In this document: piece by piece, positions 51,435 through 60,740 of the stretch | How the letters are laid out: every line of letters starts with the position of its first letter | How positions within the stretch are numbered: the first letter of the stretch is position 1 | Source: Tropicibacter naphthalenivorans | Lineage (GTDB): Bacteria; Pseudomonadota; Alphaproteobacteria; Rhodobacterales; Rhodobacteraceae | NCBI RefSeq assembly: GCF_900176475.1 | Contig: NZ_FWXX01000001.1 | Location: forward strand, 682,001 to 746,000 | Reading direction: 5' to 3' | DNA length: 64,000 nt | Translations under genes and position numbers: made by a program | The notes under the pieces: generated by a model | Told to the model about the DNA's origin: nothing | What the model saw: the letters and a program-made list of their open reading frames with translations, nothing else | Databases searched by the model: none

Positions 51435-52801
51435 AGGCCCCCGGTCAGCAGGTAGAACACCGGGAACAGGACCACCGCGCACAGCAGGGTAAACACCAGA
51501 TTCCACCCAAAGGTCAGGCGCGTGCCGGGAATGCCAGAGGCCCGATCCACCACCAGAACCACCGTGGCAAAGGGCGAAAAGGTCATCGACAAGGCCCAGC
51601 CGCAAGAGATGGCATAGGCGATCAAGGTCGGGTCCGCCGGCATCTGCGGCAGCGCCGCGAACAGTGAGCCAAAGAACACCGCCATCATGGTCGGCGACAG
51701 CGCCAGCAGGCTAAAGATCGCCAAGGCGGGCGGCAGCACGGACAGCAGCAGCCAGTCGGGCATCGCGGCCAGGTTCAAGGCCTCGGCCAAGGCCGGGGCA
51801 GGCACCTGCCCCGCCGCCGCGCGCCCGATAAACCCCGAACACGCAAGGGTAATCGCCACGTTGGACGACTTGGGCAGATCGTTCAGCACGGTTTGACGCA
51901 GGCGCGCGCCGGTGCCGGTCCCGCTTTGTGCCCACATCCACGCGACCACCATGATCGGACAGGACAGCAACAGCCCCAGAACGACGCTTTCGCCCGTCGC
52001 CCAGACGATCCCGCCGACGAGCGCGAAAAAGCTAAAGCACGTGGCGGCAAAATTGCGGGCGGCGGAACGCGGAAAGGCCATCACCGGGCGCTGGCCGCTA
52101 GGCCGATAGGCGCGCCAACGCAGGCGATCTTCGGCGGCGCCAAGGATCAGGATCGGCACCATGACCATCAGGCCGTAAACGATCCACATCGTGCGGTCGA
52201 TCCCCGGCATCACGGCGGCCACCGCAAGGGGCGCAATGGCGGTGGGCGACCACGTGACGCTCCACGCAAAGCCGCGTAGCATGGCCGAGATCTGCCGCCG
52301 CTCGCGGATCGGGTTGAGCGGGTCGTCCCCCGCGCGGGCGATGCCTTTTTGGATGAGGGGGACCAGCAGGCTGACGATGCCGATATTGAACAACGGCCCC
52401 AGCGCGCCGGTCCCGATATTCAGCACATAGTAACGACGACCGGGGGGCTGTTTCGTCAGGTATTCGCCAAGGACCGCCATCGACGGAGAGGTCGAGGCCG
52501 CCGCGTTCAGCGCCCCCAGCAACAGGATAAAAGCCATCAAAAAGCTGGCGGAATCAAGCGCCCCGGCAAGGTCGGCCCGCGGCGTATCACTGCGCCAAAA
52601 GGTCATGATCGTCAGGATGATACTTAGCGCAATTAGGTAATGTTCCCGGAGGGTTAGCCGCGTCCAAGAGGACAGGATCACCCCGATCACACCCAGCCAA
52701 GCGGCGTGCTGCACCACCCTTATCCCCGATGCGCGCGCCGCGATTTCCAGCAGCGCGACTGCGAGGAGGCAGATCGCCAGAACGGGCAGGCGCTGAGGCA
52801 T
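51431..52801 (-). CDS. Multi-helix permease of unknown substrate
   Basis: A 456-residue hydrophobic protein with about 12 membrane helices in two halves. Repeated short motifs such as LLGALNAAASTSPSM (about 95-109) and GWALSMTFSPFATVVLV (about 401-417) resemble hairpin loops of ion-transporter (IT) superfamily carriers (DASS, ArsB, NhaD type). Neither motif is enough to name a substrate. A gene-start inverted repeat lies just upstream. It stands alone, between the polysaccharide locus and the tannase-family gene. Confidence 0.6.
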   Translation of the reverse strand: MPQRLPVLAICLLAVALLEIAARASGIRVVQHAAWLGVIGVILSSWTRLTLREHYLIALSIILTIMTFWRSDTPRADLAGALDSASFLMAFILLLGALNAAASTSPSMAVLGEYLTKQPPGRRYYVLNIGTGALGPLFNIGIVSLLVPLIQKGIARAGDDPLNPIRERRQISAMLRGFAWSVTWSPTAIAPLAVAAVMPGIDRTMWIVYGLMVMVPILILGAAEDRLRWRAYRPSGQRPVMAFPRSAARNFAATCFSFFALVGGIVWATGESVVLGLLLSCPIMVVAWMWAQSGTGTGARLRQTVLNDLPKSSNVAITLACSGFIGRAAAGQVPAPALAEALNLAAMPDWLLLSVLPPALAIFSLLALSPTMMAVFFGSLFAALPQMPADPTLIAYAISCGWALSMTFSPFATVVLVVDRASGIPGTRLTFGWNLVFTLLCAVVLFPVFYLLTGGL

Positions 52802-52822
52802 TGTCGACTTTCTATATGCTTA

Positions 52823-52858
52823 AAGTATGCAGTTAGTGCACGTATTCCATGCGTACTT
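52823..52858. promoter_or_regulatory. Inverted repeat before the permease gene
   Basis: AAGTATGCA (52823-52831) and TGCGTACTT (52850-52858) form an almost perfect inverted repeat with an 18-base spacer, 22 bases upstream of the permease start in AT-rich DNA. It is a plausible operator. Confidence 0.35.
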
Positions 52859-52878
52859 TTTGAGTGTACTTAGTGTGT

Positions 52879-52909
52879 GCAAAGGCCTACATCGGGCGCA
52901 GGCCTTTGC
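52879..52909 (-). terminator. Hairpin after the tannase-family gene
   Basis: A perfect 10-bp stem GCAAAGGCCT / AGGCCTTTGC with an 11-base loop lies 10 bases past the stop of the minus-strand gene. No T-run follows, so its strength as a terminator is uncertain. Confidence 0.5.
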
Positions 52910-52918
52910 GATGCGCCC

Positions 52919-54550
52919 TTATTCGCAGGCGAAACTGTCGGCGCTCGCTTCGTCCCCGCCCTTGTAGCGGGCAACGGTTGGGTAGGGGCAAAGCGGGCGC
53001 GAGATGTCGCCCAAGGCCGCCTGCCCTTCGGCGTTGCCTGCGGTCACATGGGCCGGGATTGCGCCAGGCGCCTGGCCGTTTTCGACCCAGTTCACCAAAG
53101 GCGTCAGCACGTCAAACCCGTCGGTCGACGGCCCGCCCGCGCCATGCGGCATTCCGGGCACCGGGTAGAACATGGCAAAGCCTTCGGCATCGTCACCATT
53201 GTTCTGATCAAGCTTGTCATACCATGCAGCGGTGTCCAGAACGGAAAAGACAGGGTCGGCATTTCCGTGCAAGATCAGCATCTTACCGCCCGCAGCTTGG
53301 AACTCGGCCAGCTTGGGGTTGTCCACGTTCGGCGGGGTCATAAAGGCCATCGCGCTTTCGTCGAACCCCTCGGAGGTGGCGAAAATCTGGCGCGACTCTT
53401 TGGCGATGTCAAAGTCCAGCAGGAACTGTTCCAGCTCATCGGGGCTACCGCCCACTTGGGTCGGCGGCGTGGTAAAGATTTGCGCGAGCGAGGCCGCCCC
53501 CATCACCGCGATAATCGGCTTGTTACCCCACGGCGGGATCGGGCTTTCAAGCTTCCAAAACCGCCAGTTCCCAGAGGCAATGCCCGGATCCCACGCCCAA
53601 TCGCTGTAGAGCGGCGCGCCGCTATCATCCATCGGACCGGCAAAAATCCGATCCAAAGCAGTGACTTGCGCCTCGGACAGACAGCCGCTGCTTTGCTCGG
53701 CGCACATTGCACCATGGGAATCGAAGGTCGCAAGGCAGGCGGTCATGTCGCCGACCAAACCATCGCTGAGCCCGTCCAGCCCGTCACAGGCGGCCAGGAT
53801 CTTATCCGCGAAAAGGGTTAAATCCTCACGCGAAAACGCGGTTTTCAGATCGCCGGAGACACTGTGAAACGCCTGCACGTCCAGCGCGTGTTGCAAGGCC
53901 GCGCGCGGCAGATTGAAGCCGGGATAGCCAACCAGCAGGCCATCAAAGGCGCCGGGCATCCGCGCGGCGGCGACCATGGCGTGACGCCCCCCGTTCGAGC
54001 CGCCAATGCCGTAGGAATAGGCGATTTCGCGGCCATAAAACTCTTCGGTCAGGGCGCTGGCGACGGGGTTCAGATCGCGCACGGCGGTATAGCCGTAGGC
54101 CGCCCGCGCCGCCGGGTCAAAGCCGAAGCGCGCCCCGCCCGACAGGCCGAAGTCCTTGAAAAGGCTACCATCATGCCCAGCGTTGGAGCTGACCACCGCA
54201 TAGCCACGCGCCAGCGCCGTGTCCTCTTTGTTGCCCGAAAGCAAAGGCCCAAAGGCCGGTTTGACCTCGCCGTCGTTGCCGCCGTTGAATTGATGCACAA
54301 AGCGCCCGTTCCACTCGTCCGGCAAGCGCAGCTCGAACCCCAGCGCGTAGGCCATGCCGTCCACGCCTTCGCGGGCGTTCATCTGGCCCGTGATGCGGCA
54401 ATGGGCCAGCGGGCTGTCCTCGCCCTGCGGCAGCGCCTCGGCGGCGGTCAGGGTGACCCCCTCGGGGACCGGCAGATCGGTGGTACATTCGGCCCAGACG
54501 GGCGCGGCCAGCAGCGCAAGCGCCGAGCTGCACAGGAAAGTTCGTGACAT
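52919..54550 (-). CDS. Tannase/feruloyl-esterase family secreted esterase
   Basis: A 543-residue exported alpha/beta hydrolase with a signal peptide (about 1-20, ending VWA). The nucleophile elbow is GIGGSNGGRH with Ser185, followed by ILHGNADPVFS with the catalytic Asp and PGMPHGAGGPSTDGF with the His. The Cys pairs that brace the active site in this family (for example CLSEAQ and CDGLDG regions) are present. Family members hydrolyse galloyl or feruloyl esters of plant phenolics. A role on plant-derived esters fits the neighbouring apiose genes but is inference. A strong AGGAGGAG ribosome site precedes the ATG. Confidence 0.85.
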   Translation of the reverse strand: MSRTFLCSSALALLAAPVWAECTTDLPVPEGVTLTAAEALPQGEDSPLAHCRITGQMNAREGVDGMAYALGFELRLPDEWNGRFVHQFNGGNDGEVKPAFGPLLSGNKEDTALARGYAVVSSNAGHDGSLFKDFGLSGGARFGFDPAARAAYGYTAVRDLNPVASALTEEFYGREIAYSYGIGGSNGGRHAMVAAARMPGAFDGLLVGYPGFNLPRAALQHALDVQAFHSVSGDLKTAFSREDLTLFADKILAACDGLDGLSDGLVGDMTACLATFDSHGAMCAEQSSGCLSEAQVTALDRIFAGPMDDSGAPLYSDWAWDPGIASGNWRFWKLESPIPPWGNKPIIAVMGAASLAQIFTTPPTQVGGSPDELEQFLLDFDIAKESRQIFATSEGFDESAMAFMTPPNVDNPKLAEFQAAGGKMLILHGNADPVFSVLDTAAWYDKLDQNNGDDAEGFAMFYPVPGMPHGAGGPSTDGFDVLTPLVNWVENGQAPGAIPAHVTAGNAEGQAALGDISRPLCPYPTVARYKGGDEASADSFACE

Positions 54551-54626
54551 AAGATCGCTCCTCCTACTCTCTTACCTTTTGTTAGCTTTCCTTTATTCGG
54601 CGCGCTTCACAAGGACGCAGACGGCC

Positions 54627-55865
54627 CTAGCCCCATTTTGCCAAAGCGGCGGCCAGTTCGGGGTGGTCCTTGGCGTAAACCTCCAGCGGGATCTCTTGCG
54701 CGGCGGCCTCCCACGCCTGACGGTTGGCGCGCACGCCTGCGGCCATTCCAGCGGGGTGACCATGCACGCCGCCCCCCGCCAGATACATCAGGTCGGTACT
54801 GCGAACGGCTTGGTACGTGTCATAGGCCTGCCCGCCCCATTGCCCCGAACAGACCACCGGCAAGGGGCAATCCGAGCGGTCAAAGATCGGCTGCGCAACG
54901 TCGTGGAAGGACCGCACAAAGCTGGCGTCGCTTTCCCAATACTTGGCGCGTATCCCGTTGATTTGAAACTGATCCACCCCCAGAAGGCGCCAGATTTTCT
55001 GGTAGGCGCGGAACTCCATCCCAAGGCCCGGATGGCGGGTCAGGATGTCCCAGCCGTTGCGGTGCGCGTGCAGGCACAGGCGCGACCGTTTGCGCAGGAA
55101 ACTCATCCCGCCGTAGCCGATCGAGTTGATGTTGACGACCGCCGCGGTGCCGCCCGCCTCGGCCACGAGATCGTGGTTGCGCATCATCTGGTCGGGGTCG
55201 GCGGAGGAGATGCCAAAGGCGTACATCACCCGCTTGCCGGTCCTCTGCTGGTGGGCGTCGATCACCGGCATGATGGCCTTTACGCGCGCCTCCAGCGGGG
55301 AATAGCCGGGCGACATGAGCTTTTCATCATCCTTAATGAAATCGACCCCGGCCGCGCACAATTGCCGGACAACCTCGGCGGTTTCATCGGGCAAAAGGCC
55401 CAGAGACGGCTTGATGATCGAGGCAATCATGACGCCGCTGCCCACCCCCATCAAATCGCGCGAGCCCTGGACGCCGAACTGCGGTCCGGGATGGCAAGCC
55501 CACTCGGGCGGCAGGTCGATGTCCATCACCCGCACGCCGGACAGCCCGCGCACCGCGTAGACCCCGCCGATACAGATGGTTTGCAGCGCCGCGATGTCGG
55601 TGCCGACCGCCTCGAGCGGGTAGGAAATAACCACATCGGCGCGGCTGACGGGGCCGTTTGTGCCGGGGATCGACGGCACCTCGGCGGGTTCGAGCATCGT
55701 GATATTGTCAACCACGGCGGCGCAGCGGGCGCGGACTTCTTCGGTCTCGTTCGGCAGCTCGGTGAAGGTGCCGGTGGACTGATCCGAAGCGATCTTGGCC
55801 GCCAAAGCCGGGATATCGCCATGGGTTTCAAGACGATAGGTGACGCGGATTTTGCTGCTGGACAT
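54627..55865 (-). CDS. oiaX: RuBisCO-like protein, probable 3-oxo-isoapionate-4-phosphate transcarboxylase/hydrolase
   Basis: A 412-residue RuBisCO-large-chain-family protein. It keeps the active-site motif IKPSLGL (Lys152) and the metal site GVDFIKDDEKL with the carbamylated-type Lys178, Asp180 and Glu181. The RuBisCO loop-6 Gly/Lys motif is not obvious, so it does not look like a carboxylase. Known apiose-pathway OiaX enzymes split 3-oxo-isoapionate 4-phosphate into 3-phosphoglycerate and glycolate. The assignment rests mainly on the surrounding apsD, apnL, oiaK and apnO-like genes. It is divergent from apsD with a shared operator candidate between them. Confidence 0.75.
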   Translation of the reverse strand: MSSSKIRVTYRLETHGDIPALAAKIASDQSTGTFTELPNETEEVRARCAAVVDNITMLEPAEVPSIPGTNGPVSRADVVISYPLEAVGTDIAALQTICIGGVYAVRGLSGVRVMDIDLPPEWACHPGPQFGVQGSRDLMGVGSGVMIASIIKPSLGLLPDETAEVVRQLCAAGVDFIKDDEKLMSPGYSPLEARVKAIMPVIDAHQQRTGKRVMYAFGISSADPDQMMRNHDLVAEAGGTAAVVNINSIGYGGMSFLRKRSRLCLHAHRNGWDILTRHPGLGMEFRAYQKIWRLLGVDQFQINGIRAKYWESDASFVRSFHDVAQPIFDRSDCPLPVVCSGQWGGQAYDTYQAVRSTDLMYLAGGGVHGHPAGMAAGVRANRQAWEAAAQEIPLEVYAKDHPELAAALAKWG

Positions 55866-55898
55866 GGGGCCTCCGAAGGATCACTGTGGACTGTAATA

Positions 55899-55913
55899 CT
55901 CATTATACCACTT
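55899..55913. promoter_or_regulatory. Candidate operator CTCATTATACCACTT
   Basis: It lies in the 68-bp gap between the divergent oiaX- and apsD-like genes. It matches 13 of 15 bases with CTCATCATACCAGTT at 60694-60708, the other divergent promoter gap of the cluster. The TATACCA part fits half-sites of GntR-class regulators. Confidence 0.6.
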
Positions 55914-55933
55914 GGCAACGCAGAGGAGCCCTC

Positions 55934-56941
55934 ATGAAAATCGCCCTGATCGGCTGCGGCTTTTTCGCCCGGAACCAGATGCACGCCTGGGCGCAGATCG
56001 ACGGGGTCGAGTTGGTCGCTTTGTGCGACATGGACAGCGCCCGCCTGACCGACGCCGCGCGCGATTTCGGCGTGACGCGGACCTACACCGACGCGGCAGC
56101 GATGTTCGCCGAGGGCGGCTTTGACGTGGTCGACATCGCCACCACCGTCCACAGCCACCGCCCGCTGGTCGAGATGGCGGCGCGCGCCGGGGTGCATGTG
56201 ATCTGCCAAAAGCCCTTTGCCCTGAACATGGCCGACGCCCGCGCCATGGTGCAAGCGGTCGAGGCCACGGGCAAGACCCTGATGATCCATGAGAATTTCC
56301 GTTGGCAAAGCGCCATTCGCGCGGCCATCGACGCGCTGCGCTCGGGGGCAATTGGCACGCCGTTCTTTGGCCGGGTGTCCTTTCGGTCGGGCTATGACGT
56401 GTTCGCGGGCCAGCCCTATCTGGCCGAGGGCAAGCGCTTTATCATCGAGGATCTCGGCATCCATGTGCTTGATATTGCGCGCGCTTTGTTCGGGGATGTC
56501 GATCGCATCACCGCCACCACCCGCCGCATCAATCCAAGCATCAACGGCGAGGACGTGGCGACCATGCTGCTGGCACATCAGGGCGGTGTGACGTCGGTGG
56601 TCGACTGTTCCTATGCCACGCAGCGCAGCCCCGAGACCTTTCCCGAAAGCCTGCTGGAAATCGACGGGACCGAGGGGACGTTGCGGCTGGACGCGGGGTA
56701 TCGCCTGACGGTGAACGGCACCGCGCGCGACGTCAGCCCGCCGGTTCTGGACTGGGCCGAGCGGCCTTGGCACAACATTCAGGAAAGCGTTTTGCTGATC
56801 CAGCAGCACTTTGTCGATTGCCTGCGTGCGGGGCGCGAGCCGGAAACCTCGGGGCGCGATAACTTGCAGACCTTTGGTCTGGTCGAGGCGGCGTATCTGT
56901 CGGCGACCGAGGCGCGCACCGTCGCGATGGCCGAGATATGA
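55934..56941 (+). CDS. apsD: Gfo/Idh/MocA oxidoreductase, probable D-apiose dehydrogenase
   Basis: A 335-residue NAD-dependent sugar dehydrogenase. The Rossmann motif is IGCGFFA (6-12). The catalytic Lys is Lys93 in CQKPFA (EKP in most relatives), and Asp173 and His177 lie in EDLGIHVLD. In known apiose pathways a protein of this family oxidises D-apiose to apionolactone. The call depends on the operon partners, since the family has many substrates. The ATG at 55934 follows GAGGAG. The stop overlaps the lactonase start by four bases. Confidence 0.72.
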   Translation: MKIALIGCGFFARNQMHAWAQIDGVELVALCDMDSARLTDAARDFGVTRTYTDAAAMFAEGGFDVVDIATTVHSHRPLVEMAARAGVHVICQKPFALNMADARAMVQAVEATGKTLMIHENFRWQSAIRAAIDALRSGAIGTPFFGRVSFRSGYDVFAGQPYLAEGKRFIIEDLGIHVLDIARALFGDVDRITATTRRINPSINGEDVATMLLAHQGGVTSVVDCSYATQRSPETFPESLLEIDGTEGTLRLDAGYRLTVNGTARDVSPPVLDWAERPWHNIQESVLLIQQHFVDCLRAGREPETSGRDNLQTFGLVEAAYLSATEARTVAMAEI

Positions 56942-58593
56942 CAGAGCACCTGACCTGCGGCCCGCTGTCCTTTACGGTCGACGCCGGGGCGTTGCGGCAC
57001 ATCCGTTTCGGCGAGGTTGAACTGATCCGCGCGGTCAGCTTTCTGTCGCGCGACCGCGATTGGGGCACGCTGGTGCCACAGCTGCGCGAGGTTCATCGCA
57101 ACGTCGGTGACACGATAGAATTGGGCTATGCGTTAAGCTTTGTGAACGGCGACGCCCGGCTAGAGGTGGACCTGCGGATCAAAGCCGATCCAAGCGGGCT
57201 GACCCTGACCGCGCACGGCCAGCCGCACGGCGCGTTCGAAACCAACCGGACAGGCTTTACCGTCTTGCACCCGGCCCACGCGGCGGGCTGCGCGGCGCGG
57301 GTGGTGCACTCGGATGACAGCGCCAAAGAGACCACCTTTCCCACGTTGATCGACCCGTGGCAGCCGATGATGGACATCACCGAATTGCGCCACGAGGATG
57401 GGCGCATCGCAGCCACCTGCACCTTTTCCGGCGATACGTTCGAGATGGAGGATCAGCGGCAATGGGGCGATGCGTCCTTTAAGACGTACAACCGCCCGCT
57501 GGCTTTGCCGTGGCCCTATGTCTTGCGCGACGCGCCGCTGCAACAGGCGGTGCGCCTGCGGTTTGAACCGCTGGCGCAGGCCGCGCCTAGGGCCGCCGTG
57601 CCTGCCGTCCCGGCCTGCGTTTTCCCGGACACGGCGCTGGTTGTGACCGCCGCCGAGGCAGAGGGTCTGACCGCCCTGCCTGCGCCGGTGCAGCGCCTTT
57701 TGTGCCACGTGGATACCGGCGGCGACACGGCCACGCAGATCGCCCATTTTGCCGCGCTTCAGCGCGCGGTGCCGGACGTCGTTTACGATCTTGAGCTGGT
57801 CTGCGCCTTTGACGCCCCGCCCGAGGCAGAGCTGCAAGAGGTTGCAAACCTTATGACGGCCCAAGGCTTTACCCCCGCAAGCACGCTTGTCTGCCCCTCG
57901 GTGGACAGGCAGTCGACGCCGCCGGGATCAGACTGGCCCGACTGCCCGCCGTTAACCGATATTCACGCAGTTGCGGCGCGGCTGTTTGCGCAGAACGGCG
58001 GCGGCATGGTCAGCTTTTTCCCCGAGCTCAACCGCAAGCGACCGCCGGTCGATATGCTGCATTTCGTCAGCCACGGGCTGTGCCCCATCTTCCATGCGGC
58101 GGACGATCTGCACGTCATGGAAACGCTGGAAACCATCCCGCATATCACCCGCTCTGCGCGGGCGATCATCGGGGACAAGGGCTATCGGATCGGGCCGTGC
58201 ACCATTGCCATGCGGCAGAACCCGTATGGCCAGCGGACGATCCCCAACCCCGACGGGCAGCGCATCACCATGGCCGAGGACGACCCGCGCCACCGCCACG
58301 CCTTTGGCGCGGCCTATGCCATCGGGCTGGCCACGGCGCTGGCCCCTGCGGGCATCGAGGTGTGGACCCCTGCCGCGGTGTCTGGCCCGCGCGGGCTGCA
58401 CGCCGACTGGCCGATCACCGCCGCGATTGCCACGCTTGCGGGGCTGGCGGGGCAGCCGGTACACCGGGCCGAAATCTCTGGCGGGTTTGCCCATTTGCAC
58501 GTGGGCCAAACCCAGATCACCGCCAATCTGACGGGCCAGCCGCAGGGCGATTTGCCCGCCTATGGCTGGACGCAACCCCCCACAAGGCGATAA
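56938..58593 (+). CDS. apnL: Probable D-apionate lactonase
   Basis: A 551-residue soluble protein with an N-terminal beta-rich half (aldose-epimerase-like feel, from LTCGPLSFTVDAGALRHI) and a C-terminal half with alpha/beta segments (SFFPELNRKRPPVDMLHFVSH, about 360-380). It has no signal peptide. I do not know catalytic motifs for ApnL. The call comes from length, its ATGA overlap with the apsD-like gene and the rest of the set (oiaX, oiaK, apnO). In the pathway ApnL opens apionolactone to D-apionate. If the context misleads, the function is open. Confidence 0.65.
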   Translation: MTEHLTCGPLSFTVDAGALRHIRFGEVELIRAVSFLSRDRDWGTLVPQLREVHRNVGDTIELGYALSFVNGDARLEVDLRIKADPSGLTLTAHGQPHGAFETNRTGFTVLHPAHAAGCAARVVHSDDSAKETTFPTLIDPWQPMMDITELRHEDGRIAATCTFSGDTFEMEDQRQWGDASFKTYNRPLALPWPYVLRDAPLQQAVRLRFEPLAQAAPRAAVPAVPACVFPDTALVVTAAEAEGLTALPAPVQRLLCHVDTGGDTATQIAHFAALQRAVPDVVYDLELVCAFDAPPEAELQEVANLMTAQGFTPASTLVCPSVDRQSTPPGSDWPDCPPLTDIHAVAARLFAQNGGGMVSFFPELNRKRPPVDMLHFVSHGLCPIFHAADDLHVMETLETIPHITRSARAIIGDKGYRIGPCTIAMRQNPYGQRTIPNPDGQRITMAEDDPRHRHAFGAAYAIGLATALAPAGIEVWTPAAVSGPRGLHADWPITAAIATLAGLAGQPVHRAEISGGFAHLHVGQTQITANLTGQPQGDLPAYGWTQPPTRR

Positions 58594-58619
58594 GTTGCGC
58601 GCAAAGCCGGAGCCTGCCG

Positions 58620-59327
58620 TTGACCAAGACTGACGAAAAGATAACCCGCCGCAAGCTGTCGGACCAAGTGCTGGACCGCCTGCGCGAGATGCTGGCCTCT
58701 GGTGAGTTGCAGCCGGGCGATGCGATGCCGTCCGAGCGGGTCTTGATGGAACGCTTTGGCGTCGGGCGACCTGCGGTGCGCGAGGCGTTGCAAGCGCTGC
58801 ACAACAACGGCTTGATCACCATCAACCACGGTGAACGCAGCCGTGTGAACGCCATCGACGCGGCCACCGTCCTGACCCAGTCGGACGAGCTGGCCCGTCT
58901 GGTGCTGACCGCCGCCCCTGCGAACCTCGGCCATCTCAAGGACGCGCGGCGGATGTTCGAGCTGGGCATGGTGCGGCAGGCGGCAGAACGCGCCACGCCC
59001 GATGACGTGGACGCCTTGCGCGCGATCTTGGCCGAGCAGCGTGAGATGCTGGGCGACGCCGATGCCTTTGTCGAGGCGGACATGCGCTTTCACACGCGGA
59101 TCGCGCAGATCAGCGCCAATCCGATCATCGCGTCGGTGTCGCAAGCGATGCTGGGTTGGCTGTTCGAATATCACACCACGCTGCTGCATTGGTCGGGCAA
59201 TGAGGACACAACGCTGGCCGAGCACGCGCGCATCATCGAGTTGATCGCGGCCCATGACTCGGACGGCGCGGTGGCGGCCATGGCGGGGCATCTGGACCGC
59301 TCTGCCGAGGCGTTCGAGCCGCGTTAG
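58620..59327 (+). CDS. GntR-family (FadR/FCD) regulator of the apiose cluster
   Basis: A 235-residue regulator with winged helix (about 10-75, RKLSDQVLDRLREML then PSERVLMERFGVGRPAVREALQAL) and FCD ligand domain (about 90-230, with DMRFHTRIAQISANP). The start is TTG at 58620, with GGAG 7 bases upstream. No ATG is placed well, so weak initiation may keep the regulator low. It lies 26 bases after the lactonase gene and ends overlapping the convergent kinase stop by four bases. The two matching operator candidates at 55899 and 60694 are its likely targets. Confidence 0.82.
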   Translation: MTKTDEKITRRKLSDQVLDRLREMLASGELQPGDAMPSERVLMERFGVGRPAVREALQALHNNGLITINHGERSRVNAIDAATVLTQSDELARLVLTAAPANLGHLKDARRMFELGMVRQAAERATPDDVDALRAILAEQREMLGDADAFVEADMRFHTRIAQISANPIIASVSQAMLGWLFEYHTTLLHWSGNEDTTLAEHARIIELIAAHDSDGAVAAMAGHLDRSAEAFEPR

Positions 59328-60655
59328 CGCGCGCCGCCGCCGTCCCTGATCCAGCCAAAAAAGTCCTCTGACCCCATCTGCCCGCCTTTCAAAGCGATCT
59401 CCAGACTGTCGTGCGCCCCGTCCCCATAGGCGCGGTTCAGCCCCGCGCCGGGGATCGTGGGGGCGATGGCTTGCAAAGCGCTGAGCCCCAGCGCGCGCAT
59501 CCCATGCCCCGAGGTATCACCGCCAGAGATCACCGCGCGGCGTATGCCCGTCGCGGTCAGGATACCGTCGAGGATCTCACCCAAGGCCTGCCCGATCATC
59601 TCGTTCGCGGCGCTCATGTCGGTGGCCACGGCGCGCACGGCGGCGACGGCGGGATCATCCGGCCCGGTGGCCGAGCAGATCAGCGGGCTGGCCCCTTGGC
59701 TGGCGGCCTCTACACCGGCTTTAACCGCGCGGGCGATTTCTTCAGCGGCGCGCTCACCTTGCAAAGCGCGGGCGGCGTCAAAGCGGATGGCCTTGAAGCC
59801 GTGCGCTTCGGCCCATGCGATCTGCTGCGCGGTGGAAGGGGACACCGACCCGGATACGGCGGCGATCTGAGCCACGCGTCCAGCGCTGCCCGGCATCGGC
59901 GCGGGGGCGATCACACCGGCCTCCAGCCAGTGGCGCACCAGCGCGTATTCCACCCCCTGCGAGCCAACGGAAAAGCCCAGCCGGTCGCGGTTGTCCCACA
60001 GCAGACGGCCTGCGGCGGCCTCGCTCACCGGCTCCATGCTGTCGATGGACAGGACGCGTGCGCCGCCCGCCAAAGCGGCATCCAAAGCCCCCTGCGGCCC
60101 GCTCCACAGCGCTTCGAGGTCGATCAACGCCGAGGGCAGATCGGTCTGATGCGCGAGGTGGCGCAGCAGGTCGGCCTCGTCCATGGGGGTCACCGGATGG
60201 CGCGCCATGATTGAGCGGTCCAGCCGAAAGACCCCGTCGAAATTGCCCGCGAAGAGATGGCCAAAGGCTTGGTAGCGGCGCATCTGCGGCGCGGCGACCA
60301 CCATGGGCGCGGCCTGTGCGTCGGTGACCTTCAGGCCGACTTCGATGGCGGTGCCGATGCTGCCCGAGGTGGGCGAGGAATCAAAGGTCGAGCAGACTTT
60401 GTAATGCAGGATCGGCGCGCCGAGGCCGTGCAGAAACCCCAAGGGCGCGGGCAAATGCGCGCGCATCCAATCGGGGCCGTGGGTCCGCGCGGTGGACGCG
60501 ATCCCCACCGCCTGCGCGCCCGAAAACCGCGCCATCAACGCCTCGGACGGCACGTCGGAAAACAGCACCGTTTCGATGCCCGCAAAGGCCAGCACCTCCA
60601 TCGCGGCGGCGGACCCGGTGAAATCGTCTCCGAACCAAGTGATCAGGGGCGCCAT
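59324..60655 (-). CDS. oiaK: Four-carbon acid sugar kinase family, probable 3-oxo-isoapionate kinase
   Basis: A 443-residue DUF1537-family kinase. The N-terminal substrate domain opens WFGDDFTGSAAAMEVL (7-22) with the conserved GDDFTG. The C-terminal nucleotide domain has VISGGDTSGHGM (about 386-397), the phosphate-binding signature. OiaK phosphorylates 3-oxo-isoapionate on O4 with ATP, giving the substrate of the RuBisCO-like protein. It is divergent from the apnO-like gene with a shared operator candidate. Other DUF1537 kinases act on tetronates or threonate, so specificity is inferred from the cluster. Confidence 0.75.
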   Translation of the reverse strand: MAPLITWFGDDFTGSAAAMEVLAFAGIETVLFSDVPSEALMARFSGAQAVGIASTARTHGPDWMRAHLPAPLGFLHGLGAPILHYKVCSTFDSSPTSGSIGTAIEVGLKVTDAQAAPMVVAAPQMRRYQAFGHLFAGNFDGVFRLDRSIMARHPVTPMDEADLLRHLAHQTDLPSALIDLEALWSGPQGALDAALAGGARVLSIDSMEPVSEAAAGRLLWDNRDRLGFSVGSQGVEYALVRHWLEAGVIAPAPMPGSAGRVAQIAAVSGSVSPSTAQQIAWAEAHGFKAIRFDAARALQGERAAEEIARAVKAGVEAASQGASPLICSATGPDDPAVAAVRAVATDMSAANEMIGQALGEILDGILTATGIRRAVISGGDTSGHGMRALGLSALQAIAPTIPGAGLNRAYGDGAHDSLEIALKGGQMGSEDFFGWIRDGGGAR

Positions 60656-60693
60656 GGGTGACCTCGCATTGACTCTCTGGGTTATTTATTATC

Positions 60694-60708
60694 TCATCAT
60701 ACCAGTTA
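60694..60708. promoter_or_regulatory. Candidate operator CTCATCATACCAGTT
   Basis: It lies in the 85-bp gap between the divergent oiaK- and apnO-like genes, 32 bases before the apnO start. It matches 13 of 15 bases with the site at 55899-55913. The surrounding AT-rich TTATTTATTATC may include promoter elements. Confidence 0.6.
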
Positions 60709-60740
60709 CACAAGCCCAAGCGGGCATCAAGGAGAAGACT

